A stretch of 64,000 bases of DNA, taken from Streptomyces venezuelae. GTDB taxonomy: Bacteria; Actinomycetota; Actinomycetes; Streptomycetales; Streptomycetaceae. Numbering within the stretch: the stretch's first letter is position 1; every line of letters begins with the position of its first letter. This document shows, piece by piece, positions 32,962-44,485 of this stretch. The stretch covers positions 3,517,501-3,581,500 of the forward strand of contig NZ_CP029190.1 in assembly GCF_008642295.1 (NCBI RefSeq), read 5' to 3'. The position numbers were made by a program, and so were the translations under genes. The notes beneath the pieces were generated by a model, which was given only the letters and a program-made list of their open reading frames with translations, was not told the DNA's origin and made no database searches.

Positions 32962-33546
32962 GAGCGGCCTCCTCGGGAGAACCGAACCATCTCGGTTCTT
33001 TCCTCTAAATTCTGCACCTTGGCCCGCGTTGCCCGAAATGGACAGACGCGGGCCGAGTCGGTTATAGGACGAACGGCTTGTCCTCGGCACTACAACTACA
33101 CCATCTGTCCAGCCTCGTCGGCCAAACCGATGGAATTGCCCTCCGAGGTGTTCATCAGCGGCGGAAGCCGATGGACTGACCCATAACGGACAGTCACCCC
33201 ACTGTGACGATCAGTCACAGAGCGATCAGGAGTCACGAGACCCCCCATAGAGTGCAATGCCGAGCATTCCGCCCTTACTTGGACGGAAGGAACCCTCCCC
33301 GGACTCCTTGTCCTATTTTGGCACGAGGGTAGGGGAACGGCGCAAGGGTGTGGTTAGTGCGGTCCGTCACGCTTGAGCCAATGGCCCGTATCAGGACGTA
33401 GGTCCTGGCACTAAGACCCGAATGCCTGGGTTCAGGAACATGATCCCTGATTGTGGCCGTTCGGCCGATACCGGCGCCACCCCCGGTGTGTGTCCGGTCG
33501 GACCGGACCCGCCCCGGGCCCGCCCCGGGCGCCGCCGGCCGCAGCG
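32962..33546. promoter_or_regulatory. Long bldC upstream region with overlapping inverted repeats
   Basis: About 585 bp without a supported gene, notably less GC-rich than its neighbours (especially 33000-33340). It holds a perfect 7-bp inverted repeat CTGTGAC / GTCACAG with a 5-bp spacer (33202-33220), and an overlapping GTCAC / GTGAC pair (33193-33208). The set lies about 240 bp upstream of the bldC start, suitable for a distal promoter or regulator site. It resembles but does not fit the spacing of Crp-type sites. A tandem CCGCCCCGGGC duplication is at about 33508-33530. Confidence 0.45.
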
Positions 33547-34401
33547 CTAGTTGGCGAAGAGTCTCTCCCGGACCGTCCGCCAGCGGTCCGCCAGCCCCCC
33601 GTAGACCTCCTGGGCCCCGGCGCCGTCCCCCGCCCGCAGCGCCGCCAGGCCGGCCGCCAGATCGCGTGCCGACCGGTCGGCCGCCAGCCGGTCCGCCGGC
33701 AGGGCGTGCACCAGCCCGCCGTAGTCCAGCTCCACCATGGACCGCGGATGGAACTCCTCCAGCCAGCTCCCCACCTCCACCAGGCCCTCCGCCAGCGGCC
33801 CGTAGCCCTCCGCCTCCCGCAGCGTGCGCAGCCCCCGGGCCAGCCGCCGCCGGGCCTGCACCATCGGGGTCCGGTAGCGCAGCCGCTCCCCCGGCAGGTA
33901 GTCCCGCTCCTCGTCGGCCACCAGCACGAACCAGCGCAGCGGCACCTGCCACACCCCCGTACGGATCCACGGCCGGGCCTCCGGGTTCCGCTCCCGCCAC
34001 CGCCCGTACTCCTCCTCCGCCCGCCGCCGCACCCCCGGCGGCAGCGCCGCGTCCAGCACCGGCCGCGGGAACTCGGCCACCAGCTCCTGGAGCGCCAGCC
34101 AGCCGCGCAGCCGGGTCCGCCACGGGCAGACCAGCACCACCCCGTCCAGCTTCGCCGTGAAGGCGTCCGCGCTCTCGTGCACCGGCACCCCCACCGGGAC
34201 CACCGCAGCCAAGTCCGCCAGCGACCGCCGCAGTTCGTCCTGGGCGGTGGGCCGCACCCCGCGCCGGACGTAGTCCGCCCAGTGGGTGCGCTCCGGCTCC
34301 GCAAAGGCCGCCAGAGGCTCGTAGACCCGCAGGTAGGAGGCGTACGGGACGGCCGGCACCGCGCGTGCCGAGGGCATCGGCCGATCGGGGGATTCGCTCA
34401 C
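33547..34401 (-). CDS. Conserved actinobacterial protein of unknown function
   Basis: About 284 residues, soluble, Arg/Ala/Leu-rich with tryptophans (ERTHWADYVRRG; PWIRTGVWQVPLRWFVL). No family motif I recognise and no signal peptide or membrane helix. GTG at 34401 is chosen because GGAGG lies eight bases upstream; the frame stays open 26 codons further 5'. Its place between bldC and valine dehydrogenase is where S. coelicolor also has a hypothetical protein, as I recall, which suggests a conserved streptomycete gene. The repeated pattern of acidic and aromatic residues (EEFHPRSMVELDYGGLVHAL) suggests a folded alpha/beta protein. Confidence 0.7.
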   Translation of the reverse strand: MSESPDRPMPSARAVPAVPYASYLRVYEPLAAFAEPERTHWADYVRRGVRPTAQDELRRSLADLAAVVPVGVPVHESADAFTAKLDGVVLVCPWRTRLRGWLALQELVAEFPRPVLDAALPPGVRRRAEEEYGRWRERNPEARPWIRTGVWQVPLRWFVLVADEERDYLPGERLRYRTPMVQARRRLARGLRTLREAEGYGPLAEGLVEVGSWLEEFHPRSMVELDYGGLVHALPADRLAADRSARDLAAGLAALRAGDGAGAQEVYGGLADRWRTVRERLFAN

Positions 34402-34578
34402 TCCCAGGTCCTCCCCCGCCCCGCCCGGAGGTAGTCCGAACCTCCCGCGCCTACTCCGCCGGAGGGTGATCCGGGCCACTCGGCACCGCGGCCGACCGTG
34501 CAGGTCTTACGCTGCTCCTACACGCCCTCCCCACCCTCAGGAGGGTCCCGCCGCATCTCTTCCATGGGAGTCACCACC

Positions 34579-35673
34579 GTGACCGAAATGACCGACGGCG
34601 TCCTGCACACCCTGTTCCGCACGGAGCAGGGCGGCCATGAGCAAGTCGTGCTGTGCCAGGACCGAGCCAGTGGCCTCAAGGCCGTCATCGCCATTCACTC
34701 CACCGCCCTGGGCCCCGCCCTCGGCGGCACGCGCTTCCACGCGTACGCCTCCGACGAGGAGGCCGTCCTGGACGCGCTGAACCTCGCCCGCGGCATGTCG
34801 TACAAGAACGCCCTCGCCGGGCTGGACCACGGCGGCGGCAAAGCCGTGATCATCGGCGACCCGGACGTTCTGAAGAGCGAGGAACTGCTGCTGGCCTACG
34901 GCCGGTTCGTGGAGTCCCTCGGCGGCCGGTACGTGACCGCCTGCGACGTCGGCACCTATGTGGCCGACATGGACGTGGTGGCGCGCGAGACCCGCTGGGC
35001 GACCGGCCGGTCCCCCGAGAACGGCGGCGCCGGCGACTCCTCGGTGCTGACCGCGTACGGGGTCTTCCAGGGCATGCGGGCCAGCGCCCAGCACCTGTGG
35101 GGCGACCCGACCCTGCGAGGCCGCAAGGTCGGCGTGGTGGGCGTCGGCAAGGTCGGCCACTACCTGGTCGAGCACCTGCTGGAGGACGGCGCGGAGGTCG
35201 TGATCACGGACGTCCGCGAGGAGTCCGTGCAGCGCATCCTCGACAAGCACCCGGGCAAGGTCACCGCGGTGGCCGACACCGAGGCCCTGATCCGCGTCGA
35301 GGGCCTGGACATCTACGCCCCCTGCGCCCTGGGCGGCGCCCTGAACGACGACTCCGTGCCGGTGCTGACCGCCAAGGTGGTCTGCGGGGCCGCGAACAAC
35401 CAGCTCGCCCACCCGGGCGTGGAGAAGGACCTCGCGGACCGCGGGATCCTCTACGCCCCGGACTACGTGGTCAACGCGGGCGGGGTGATCCAGGTCGCCG
35501 ACGAGCTGCACGGCTTCGACTTCGACCGGTGCAAGGCCAAGGCCTCGAAGATCTTCGACACCACCCTGGCGATATTTGCACGTGCCAAGGCGGATGGCAT
35601 CCCGCCGGCCGCGGCTGCCGACCGGATCGCCGAACAGCGGATGGCGGACGCCCGCGCCACCCGTACCGCGTAA
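34579..35673 (+). CDS. vdh: Valine (branched-chain amino acid) dehydrogenase
   Basis: A 364-residue member of the Glu/Leu/Phe/Val dehydrogenase family. [13 protein letters not shown] and [21 protein letters not shown] contain the glycine-rich substrate pocket with the catalytic lysine. The Rossmann segment [30 protein letters not shown] (about 175-204) binds NAD+. It deaminates valine, leucine and isoleucine to 2-oxo acids, supplying precursors for fatty acids and polyketides. GTG at 34579 with GGGAG eight bases upstream gives the length known for streptomycete Vdh; the ATG at 34564 has no ribosome-binding site. Confidence 0.94.
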   Translation: MTEMTDGVLHTLFRTEQGGHEQVVLCQDRASGLKAVIAIHSTALGPALGGTRFHAYASDEEAVLDALNLARGMSYKNALAGLDHGGGKAVIIGDPDVLKSEELLLAYGRFVESLGGRYVTACDVGTYVADMDVVARETRWATGRSPENGGAGDSSVLTAYGVFQGMRASAQHLWGDPTLRGRKVGVVGVGKVGHYLVEHLLEDGAEVVITDVREESVQRILDKHPGKVTAVADTEALIRVEGLDIYAPCALGGALNDDSVPVLTAKVVCGAANNQLAHPGVEKDLADRGILYAPDYVVNAGGVIQVADELHGFDFDRCKAKASKIFDTTLAIFARAKADGIPPAAAADRIAEQRMADARATRTA

Positions 35674-35950
35674 GCGGAATGACACCCGCCGGGGCACGGC
35701 GAGACAAGACTCACTGTGCTTCGGCGGGTCGGCCGCCAAGAAAGGGTTAAAATCGCAGCTGACCAGCGAGTACGGGGCGACTCGCGGTCACTGCGCCGGG
35801 GCGCGTCATGCGGGCGGCGTACCGTATGGCCGCGGAAGCAGGTACCGTTAAAGCCCTACGGACGGTCTCTCCAAGGAGAGCCCGCTCCGAACCATGAACG
35901 CGTGTCAAGACTCTGGGGCCGTCGAGCCCCGTCACCGAGGGGGTCGAGCC

Positions 35951-36217
35951 ATGGGGCGCGGCCGGGCAAAGGCCAAGCAGACGAAGGTCGCCCGCCAGCT
36001 GAAGTACAGCAGCGGCGGGACCGATCTGACACGTCTGGCCAGCGAGCTGGGCGCATCGAACTCGCAACCGATCCAGAACCAGCCGCCGAATGGTGAGCCG
36101 TTCGAGGACGACGAGGACGAGGACGACCCGTACGCCCGCTACGCGGATATGTACAACGACGACGACGAGGACGAGGACGAAGAGTCCGGTCCCGCGTCGC
36201 ACCGTCGCGGCGCTTGA
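35951..36217 (+). CDS. DUF3073 family protein
   Basis: An 88-residue protein starting MGRGRAKAKQTKVARQLKY, the invariant beginning of the actinobacterial DUF3073 family. A basic N-terminal third is followed by a strongly acidic middle and C-terminus (FEDDEDEDDPYARYADMY, DDDEDEDEE). There is no membrane segment. ATG start with GAGGGGG seven bases upstream; an ATG at 35894 in the same frame has no family support. The function is unknown; the charge split suggests nucleic-acid or ribosome association. It converges on purM across a terminator. Confidence 0.88.
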   Translation: MGRGRAKAKQTKVARQLKYSSGGTDLTRLASELGASNSQPIQNQPPNGEPFEDDEDEDDPYARYADMYNDDDEDEDEESGPASHRRGA

Positions 36218-36253
36218 CGCGTTCATCGCTTCGTACAAACGCGCAGATCACAC

Positions 36254-36289
36254 AACCCGGTCCAGGGCCAGCGGCCCCGGACCGGGTTT
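36254..36289. terminator. Bidirectional terminator between DUF3073 and purM
   Basis: AACCCGGTCC (36254-36263) pairs with GGACCGGGTT (36279-36288), and an inner GGGCC/GGCCC stem lengthens the hairpin. It lies between two convergent genes. Confidence 0.85.
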
Positions 36290-36297
36290 CGTGCTGC

Positions 36298-37365
36298 TCA
36301 GCTCGCGTAGGAGCCGGTGAGGGCCGCGCCCTCGGCGTGCTCTCCCCGGTCGAGGATCTCGCCGGCGACCCAGGCGTCGACCCCGCGGTCGGCCAGGGTG
36401 GTCAGCGCCACCTCCACCGACTCCTGCGGGACCACGGCGATCATGCCGACGCCCATGTTCAGGGTCTTCTCCAGCTCCGGCTGCGCCACCCGGCCGGCCT
36501 TGCCGACAAGATCGAACACCGCACCCGGCGCCCAGGTCGAACGGTCGACCGAGGCATGCAGGTGGTCCGGGATGACCCGGGCCAGGTTGGCCGCCAGACC
36601 GCCGCCGGTGACGTGTGAGAACGCGTGGACCTCGGTGGTGCGGGTGAGGGCCATGCAGTCCAGCGAGTAGATCTTGGTGGGCTCCAGCAGCTCCTCGCCG
36701 AGGGTCCGGCCGAACTCCGGAACCTCCCGGTCCAGGGACAGCCCGGCCCGGTCGAAGAGCACGTGCCGGACCAGCGAGTACCCGTTCGAGTGAAGGCCGG
36801 AGGACGCCATGGCGATGACGGCGTCACCCGTACGGATGCGATCGGCGCCGAGCAGCCGGTCGTACTCGACCACACCGGTGCCGGCACCGGCCACGTCGAA
36901 CTCGTCCGGGCCGAGCAGGCCCGGGTGCTCGGCGGTCTCGCCGCCCACCAGGGCGGTACCGGCCAGGACACAGCCCTCGGCGATGCCCTTGACGATCTGC
37001 GCGACCCGGTCCGGGTGGACCTTGCCGACGCAGATGTAGTCGGTCATGAAGAGCGGCTCGGCACCGCAGACGACGATGTCGTCCATGACCATCGCCACCA
37101 GGTCGTGGCCGATGGTGTCGTACACGCCCATCTGGCGGGCGATGTCGACCTTGGTCCCGACGCCGTCGGTGGCCGACGCGAGCAGCGGGCGCTCGTACCG
37201 CTTCAGAGCGGAGGCGTCGAAGAGCCCGGCGAAACCGCCGAGGCCGCCGAGGACCTCGGGGCGCTGGGTCTTCTTCACCCACTGCTTCATCAGCTCGACG
37301 GCGCGGTCACCCGCTTCGATGTCGACGCCTGCAGCTGCGTAGCTGGCACCAGTGGTCTCTGACAT
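36298..37365 (-). CDS. purM: Phosphoribosylformylglycinamidine cyclo-ligase (AIR synthetase)
   Basis: A 355-residue protein. SYAAAGVDIEAGDRAVELMK at the N-terminus, LLASATDGVGTKVDIARQMGVYDTIGHDLVAM (about 62-93, ATP and metal site), GGETAEHPGLL and ASSGLHSNGYSLVR are all PurM signatures. It closes the imidazole ring, converting FGAM to AIR with ATP. It follows purF by 51 bp on the same strand, a conserved purFM operon. The ATG has no purine-rich site upstream; the preceding bases are pyrimidine-rich (CTCTCCTCCC), so initiation may depend on the purF transcript context. Confidence 0.96.
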   Translation of the reverse strand: MSETTGASYAAAGVDIEAGDRAVELMKQWVKKTQRPEVLGGLGGFAGLFDASALKRYERPLLASATDGVGTKVDIARQMGVYDTIGHDLVAMVMDDIVVCGAEPLFMTDYICVGKVHPDRVAQIVKGIAEGCVLAGTALVGGETAEHPGLLGPDEFDVAGAGTGVVEYDRLLGADRIRTGDAVIAMASSGLHSNGYSLVRHVLFDRAGLSLDREVPEFGRTLGEELLEPTKIYSLDCMALTRTTEVHAFSHVTGGGLAANLARVIPDHLHASVDRSTWAPGAVFDLVGKAGRVAQPELEKTLNMGVGMIAVVPQESVEVALTTLADRGVDAWVAGEILDRGEHAEGAALTGSYAS

Positions 37366-37416
37366 GGGAGGAGAGAACTTTCGTGTCGTGTACTGCAGGG
37401 TGTTACCCGGGGGAGG

Positions 37417-38934
37417 TTACGGACGACGGAGCGCATCGGCGGCGTCGGTGCCGCCGGCCAGCTCGTTCTCCAGCAGCTGCTTGCCGAGGAGCTCCGGGTC
37501 GGGCAGCTCCATCGGGTACTCGCCGTCGAAGCAGGCACGGCAGAGGTTCGGCTTCTGGATGGTCGTCGCCTCGATCATGGAATCGAGGGAGATGTACGCC
37601 AGCGAGTCCGCGCCCAGCGACGTGCCGATCTCCTCGACCGACATGCCGTTGGCGATGAGCTCGGCGCGGGTGGCGAAGTCGATGCCGAAGAAGCAGGGCC
37701 ACTTGACCGGCGGGGAGGAGATCCGGATGTGGACCTCGGCCGCTCCGGCCTCGCGGAGCATCCGGACCAGCGCGCGCTGGGTGTTGCCGCGGACGATCGA
37801 GTCGTCGACGACCACCAGGCGCTTGCCCCGGATGACCTCCTTCAGGGGGTTGAGCTTCAGCCGGATGCCGAGCTGCCGGATCGTCTGGGACGGCTGGATG
37901 AAGGTCCGCCCGACATAGGCGTTCTTCACCAGGCCGGAACCGTACGGAATCCCGCTGGCCTCGGCGTATCCGACGGCGGCCGGGGTGCCCGACTCGGGAG
38001 TCGGTATCACCAGGTCGGCCTCGACCGGGGCTTCCTTGGCCAGCCTGCGGCCCATCTCGACACGCGAGAGGTAGACGTTGCGGCCGGCGATGTCGGTGTC
38101 CGGGCGCGCCAGGTAGACGTACTCGAAGACACAGCCCTTGGGCTTCGCGTCCGCGAACCGGGAGGTGCGCAGACCGTTCTCGTCGATCGCGATGAGTTCG
38201 CCGGGTTCGACCTCGCGGACGAAGCTGGCGCCGCAGATGTCGAGGGCGGCGGTCTCACTGGCCACCACCCAGCCGCGCTCCAGCCGGCCGAGGACCAGCG
38301 GGCGGATGCCCTGCGGGTCACGGGCGGTGTAGAGGGTCCCCTCGTCCATGAAGACGAGCGAGAAGGCTCCCTTGACCTGCGGGAGCACCACGCGGGCGGA
38401 CTCCTCGATGGTCAGCGGCTTCCCGTCGGCGTCGACCTGCCCGGCCAGCAGGGCCGTGACCAGGTCGGTGTCGTTGGTGGCCGCCACCTGGGTGGCGCGG
38501 CCGTCCTGCCGGGGGAGGTCGGCGACCATCTCGGCAAGCTCGGCGGTGTTCACCAGGTTGCCGTTGTGGCCCAGGGCGATCGAGCCGTGGGCGGTCGCGC
38601 GGAAAGTGGGTTGAGCGTTCTCCCAGACGGAGGCTCCGGTGGTCGAGTAGCGGGCGTGACCGACCGCGATATGACCTTGGAGGGATCCGAGGGAGGTTTC
38701 GTCGAAGACCTGGGAAACGAGGCCCATGTCCTTGAAGACGAGGATCTGGGAACCGTTGCTCACAGCGATTCCCGCGGACTCTTGTCCGCGGTGCTGCAGT
38801 GCATACAGTCCGAAGTAGGTGAGCTTGGCGACCTCTTCACCCGGAGCCCAGACACCGAAGACGCCGCAAGCGTCCTGGGGGCCCTTCTCACCGGGGAGCA
38901 GGTCGTGGTTGAGTCGTCCATCACCACGAGGCAC
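37417..38934 (-). CDS. purF: Amidophosphoribosyltransferase
   Basis: A 505-residue enzyme making phosphoribosylamine from PRPP and glutamine, the first committed purine step. A short propeptide MPRGDGRLNHDLLPGEKGPQDA precedes Cys23 (CGVFGV), the N-terminal nucleophile of the glutaminase domain after processing. HRGQESAGIAV and ATNDTDLV follow. The PRPP motif RLVVVDDSIVRGNTQRALV lies at about 372-390. Cysteines CVFEYVYLARPDTD, WPCFFGIDF and LCRACF fit the iron-sulfur cluster of Bacillus-type PurF. GTG start. purM follows 51 bp downstream. Confidence 0.96.
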   Translation of the reverse strand: MPRGDGRLNHDLLPGEKGPQDACGVFGVWAPGEEVAKLTYFGLYALQHRGQESAGIAVSNGSQILVFKDMGLVSQVFDETSLGSLQGHIAVGHARYSTTGASVWENAQPTFRATAHGSIALGHNGNLVNTAELAEMVADLPRQDGRATQVAATNDTDLVTALLAGQVDADGKPLTIEESARVVLPQVKGAFSLVFMDEGTLYTARDPQGIRPLVLGRLERGWVVASETAALDICGASFVREVEPGELIAIDENGLRTSRFADAKPKGCVFEYVYLARPDTDIAGRNVYLSRVEMGRRLAKEAPVEADLVIPTPESGTPAAVGYAEASGIPYGSGLVKNAYVGRTFIQPSQTIRQLGIRLKLNPLKEVIRGKRLVVVDDSIVRGNTQRALVRMLREAGAAEVHIRISSPPVKWPCFFGIDFATRAELIANGMSVEEIGTSLGADSLAYISLDSMIEATTIQKPNLCRACFDGEYPMELPDPELLGKQLLENELAGGTDAADALRRP

Positions 38935-39141
38935 ACCTTGAGTCTAGGCGACGTCGTCCACTGGTCCGAATTGGGGATGGCCCGGGAAATCTCACAGCAC
39001 GGAGGGTGACCATTCCGCGTCGTCTCGGTATCGAGCTGCTCATTTGTCGACAGCGACTGTCGCATTCACATTGCGGGACCGCTCGGTCACTCCCCTGCGG
39101 GATCCCTACCGAAGCCGATCAAGCTTTGTCGTGATCAACAC

Positions 39142-39735
39142 ATGACCGAACCCAGTGCGTACGTACGCCGGTTGCCGATCGGCGAGCCGCTTTCTCTGCC
39201 CGTCGACGGCGTGTCGGGGTGGGACGTCTTTCCGTACGAGGGGGACATCCGGGTGCGGGCGCTGGAACAGCCGACCCTGCCCGAGCCCGACCGGAACGGG
39301 GAGCAGGGCCCGCAGGACTGCGTGTTCTGCTCCCTGGCCGACGGCGACTGCCTGTGGACGGACGAGCACTGGCGGCTCGTGGACGAGCACGGAGGCCTTC
39401 CGGCCATCCTCAAACTGGTGCCCCGCGGCCACCACGACCTGTCGGACCTGCCGCCCGAGCGGGCCGCCGAGCTGGGTCCGATGCTCCAGCGCGTCGAGCG
39501 GGCGGTGCTGTCCCCGGGCGGGATCGCCCGGTCGCATGTGAACCGGTGGGGGGACGGCGCCGCCCATCTGCACGTCTTCTTCTTCGCCCGGCCGGAGGGC
39601 ATGCTCCAGCTGCGCGGCAGCTTCCTGCCCGCGTGGGACGAGGCGCTGCCGCCGCTGCCCGAGGAGATGCTGGCGGAGAACCGGCGGATCATCGCGCAGG
39701 CGATGGCGAAGGACGGCGGCACCGCCCGCGTCTGA
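39142..39735 (+). CDS. HIT-like (histidine triad-type) protein
   Basis: A 197-residue soluble protein. CVFCSLADGDCLWTDEHWRLV (about 60-80) and KLVPRGHHDLSDLPPERAAEL (about 92-112) resemble the HIT fold, and AHLHVFFFARPEGM (about 146-159) stands where the histidine triad HxHxH would be, with only part of the triad kept (H-L-H). HIT enzymes hydrolyse or transfer nucleotides; with an incomplete triad this one could be diverged. No ribosome-binding site precedes the ATG, so a leaderless transcript is possible. It is divergent from purF across 207 bp. Confidence 0.75.
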   Translation: MTEPSAYVRRLPIGEPLSLPVDGVSGWDVFPYEGDIRVRALEQPTLPEPDRNGEQGPQDCVFCSLADGDCLWTDEHWRLVDEHGGLPAILKLVPRGHHDLSDLPPERAAELGPMLQRVERAVLSPGGIARSHVNRWGDGAAHLHVFFFARPEGMLQLRGSFLPAWDEALPPLPEEMLAENRRIIAQAMAKDGGTARV

Positions 39736-39779
39736 GCCGCGTCTGAGCCGCGTCTGAGACGGACCTGCCGGTCAGCCGG

Positions 39780-40580
39780 TCACTTCTCCTGGATGCTCGC
39801 CCGAATACCCGCACCATCCGCCCCGGTGAGGGTCAGGGTGCGGTCCTTGACCGTGTAGTGCAGGGGTCCGGAGGCGAACAGCGCCGACAGGGCCTTCTCG
39901 ACCTCGCCGGCCGGTCCGGTGCAGGCCATCCGGGTGGCGGCGAGCGGCCCGAAGGTGACCCGCGGACCGTCGATCACGGCCTTTCCGGTGAACCGGTTGC
40001 AGCCGAGGCTGCCACTGGCACTGCCGTCGGCGGCGATGGTGAACTCGGCCCGGCCCTCCGCGCCCGCGGGGACGGAGGACACCGTCTCGCCGCGGACCAG
40101 CGAGTCCACGACCCACCGGCTGCCGGTGAGGGCGGCCGGTGCCGCCGTGGGCGCATCGGCCAGCTCGATCCGGTCGCCGCCGGGCGCGGTCAGGGTGAGC
40201 CGGCCGTCCTGCCGGCCGATCTCCAGCCGGCCCTTGAACAGCCGGGCGAAGGCGTTCTCGAAGTCCATGGCGTCACAGGCCATGGCCGTGGTGGCGCCCG
40301 GGGTGACGGTCACGGCCGTACCGTCGATCACCAGGTCGGCACCGAAGGTGTTGCAGCCGTAGTTGCCGGTGGCCTTGGTGCCGTTCTCCTCGAAGGCCAC
40401 CGCGGCCTGCGGTGGTCCGGTCAGGGTCTTGCCCCCGGCCGTCAGGCTCTGCACCGACCAGCTGGTGCCGGTCAGTTTCACATCGGCGACCGATCCGGCC
40501 GCCTGGGTACCGCCGCAGGCGGTGAGGGCGAGTACGGCGGCCAGGGACAGGGCGAGCGGTACACGGCGTGAAGTCCTCAT
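39780..40580 (-). CDS. Lipoprotein with two META (HslJ-like) domains
   Basis: About 266 residues. A signal peptide with lipobox (VPLALSLAAVLALTAC) makes it a membrane-tethered lipoprotein. Two META domains follow: the first near 35-145 (LTGTSWSVQSLTAGG ... GNYGCNTFGADLVIDG ... TTAMAC), the second near 150-260 (LTGSRWVVDSLVRG ... GSLGCNRFTGKAVIDG ... ATRMAC). Each keeps the GCN and MAC cysteine pair that can form a disulfide. META/HslJ proteins are linked to stress and drug tolerance, with no known chemistry. ATG at 40580 is preferred over one 14 codons further upstream because it puts the signal peptide at the terminus. Confidence 0.85.
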   Translation of the reverse strand: MRTSRRVPLALSLAAVLALTACGGTQAAGSVADVKLTGTSWSVQSLTAGGKTLTGPPQAAVAFEENGTKATGNYGCNTFGADLVIDGTAVTVTPGATTAMACDAMDFENAFARLFKGRLEIGRQDGRLTLTAPGGDRIELADAPTAAPAALTGSRWVVDSLVRGETVSSVPAGAEGRAEFTIAADGSASGSLGCNRFTGKAVIDGPRVTFGPLAATRMACTGPAGEVEKALSALFASGPLHYTVKDRTLTLTGADGAGIRASIQEK

Positions 40581-40662
40581 GCCGCTCTGACGCGCCCGCC
40601 CCGCAACCGGTTCCGCCCGCATTCCCCGATCACTCCCGGGTCCCTCCCGGGTCCCTCCGGGG

Positions 40663-41454
40663 TCAGCTCATCACCGGCAGCAGCGCCGACAGGTCCGCCC
40701 GCTCCCCGCTGGCACTGATCCGGGCGTCCTCCAGCGCCTCCGCCCACCCCGTACGCCCGGTGGCGAGCCGGATCCAGGTCAGCGGGTCGGTCTCCACCAC
40801 ATTGGGCGGGGTGCCCCGGGTGTGACGGGGGCCCTCGATGCACTGGACCACCGCGAAGGGCGGCACCCGTACCTCGACGGAACCGCCGGGGGCCTTGAAC
40901 GCGAGGGCGTCGGCGAGCAGCCGGGTGCAGGCGGCCAGGGCCTGCCGTTCGAGGGGGATGTCCAGGCCGGCGGCCCGGTTCAGGTCGTCGGTGTGCACCA
41001 CCAGCTCGACCGTACGGGTGACCAGGAAGTCGGCCAGGGTCATGTCCCCGATCCACAAGTCCAGTACCCGGCTCCCGGGATGGGCCTCCAGCGCCTCGGC
41101 CAGCCGGGCACCCGCCCGCTCGTACAGCTCGGGCAGCGGGGCGCCGGTCAGGGTCTCCCGGGCGGCCTCGGAGATCTTCCCGGCCAGGGAGGCGGTGGCG
41201 AAGGGCCACTCGACGACGGTCAGCTCGGCAACGGCGGCGGGCGGCCGGGCCAGGCCCAGGGCGAGCGAGTCGGCGATCCAGGCGACGTGCGCGGCGAGCT
41301 CGGCCACGCTCCACTCCCCGAGCCCGCTGGGCCGCGCGAGCTGCTCGGGGGTCAACTCCCCGACGGCCCGGGCCACATGCCCGAACTGCGCGGTCACCGC
41401 GGCACGAATCTTCGCCTGGTCGTACGTACGCGGCTTCTTCTTCCCCTGGGCCAT
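40663..41454 (-). CDS. Maleylpyruvate isomerase-like / sterol carrier family protein
   Basis: A 263-residue soluble protein. The N-terminal half resembles the mycothiol-dependent (DinB/MDMPI) four-helix domain: LTPEQLARPSGLGEWSVAELAAHVAWIADSL (about 34-64), with histidines in AAHVAW and LVVHTDDLNRA as metal ligands. The C-terminal half resembles the SCP2-like domain found in this family (VEVRVPPFAVVQCIEG ... VVETDPLTWIRLATGRTGW). It may act in mycothiol-dependent detoxification, the streptomycete substitute for glutathione chemistry. An AGG eight bases upstream supports the ATG. It is in tandem with a META lipoprotein gene. Confidence 0.8.
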   Translation of the reverse strand: MAQGKKKPRTYDQAKIRAAVTAQFGHVARAVGELTPEQLARPSGLGEWSVAELAAHVAWIADSLALGLARPPAAVAELTVVEWPFATASLAGKISEAARETLTGAPLPELYERAGARLAEALEAHPGSRVLDLWIGDMTLADFLVTRTVELVVHTDDLNRAAGLDIPLERQALAACTRLLADALAFKAPGGSVEVRVPPFAVVQCIEGPRHTRGTPPNVVETDPLTWIRLATGRTGWAEALEDARISASGERADLSALLPVMS

Positions 41455-41508
41455 GCGGCGAGCCTATCCGGCGGCCGGAAGCACCGGCTCGACCCGGCGC
41501 GGCAGCGC

Positions 41509-41543
41509 CGAGGCCCCGCCCACACACCGTGGACGGGGCCTCG
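41509..41543. terminator. Terminator of the purSQL operon
   Basis: CGAGGCCCCG (41509-41518) pairs with CGGGGCCTCG (41534-41543) across a 15-nt loop, just past the purL stop codon on the minus strand. Confidence 0.85.
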
Positions 41544-41558
41544 TACGACCGGGGGCGA

Positions 41559-43804
<2,246 letters not shown>

Positions 43805-43808
<4 letters not shown>

Positions 43809-44485
43809 GCGCTTACCAGCTTCTTCAGGACCGAGGTGAAGAACGGCAGGCCGTCGGTGCGGCCGGTGCCGATCAGCGGTTCCACCGCGTGCTCGGGGTG
43901 CGGCATGAGGCCGACGACGTTGCCCGCGGCGTTGGTGATGCCGGCGATGTCGCGCAGCGAACCGTTCGGGTTCATGTCCAGGTACCGGAAGGCCACGCGG
44001 CCTTCGGCCTCCAGCTCGTCGAGCGTGCGCTCGTCGGCGACGTAGCGGCCGTCCATGTTCTTGAGCGGGACGGAGATCTCCTGGCCCTGCTCGTAGTCCC
44101 CGGTCCAGGCGGTCTCCGCGTTCTCGACGCGGAGCTTCTGGTCGCGGCAGATGAAGTGCAGGTGGTTGTTGCGGAGCATCGCGCCGGGCAGCAGGTGGGC
44201 CTCGGTGAGGACCTGGAAGCCGTTGCAGATGCCGAGGACGGGCATGCCCGCCTTCGCCTGCTCGATGATCGTCTCCATCACCGGGGAGAAGCGGGAGATG
44301 GCACCCGCCCGCAGGTAGTCGCCGTAGGAGAAGCCGCCCGCGAGGACCACGGCGTCGACCTGGTGCAGGTCCTTGTCGCGGTGCCAGAGGGAGACGGGCT
44401 CGGCGCCCGCGAGGCGGACGGCGCGCAGCGAGTCGCGGTCGTCGAGGGTTCCGGGGAACGTGACGACACCGATGCGAGTGGTCAC
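43805..44485 (-). CDS. purQ: Phosphoribosylformylglycinamidine synthase, glutaminase subunit
   Basis: A 226-residue class I glutamine amidotransferase. [14 protein letters not shown] (about 50-63) forms the oxyanion region, [11 protein letters not shown] (about 83-93) holds the nucleophilic cysteine, and [10 protein letters not shown] (about 193-202) the catalytic His and Glu. It releases ammonia from glutamine for PurL. The GTG start overlaps the purS stop and its own stop overlaps the purL start, so purS-purQ-purL are translationally coupled. Confidence 0.97.

Noticed and set aside
33202..33220. Crp-type binding site upstream of bldC
   Set aside because: The half-sites resemble TGTGA/TCACA, but the spacer between them is 7 bp, one longer than the usual 6, so I report it only as an inverted repeat.
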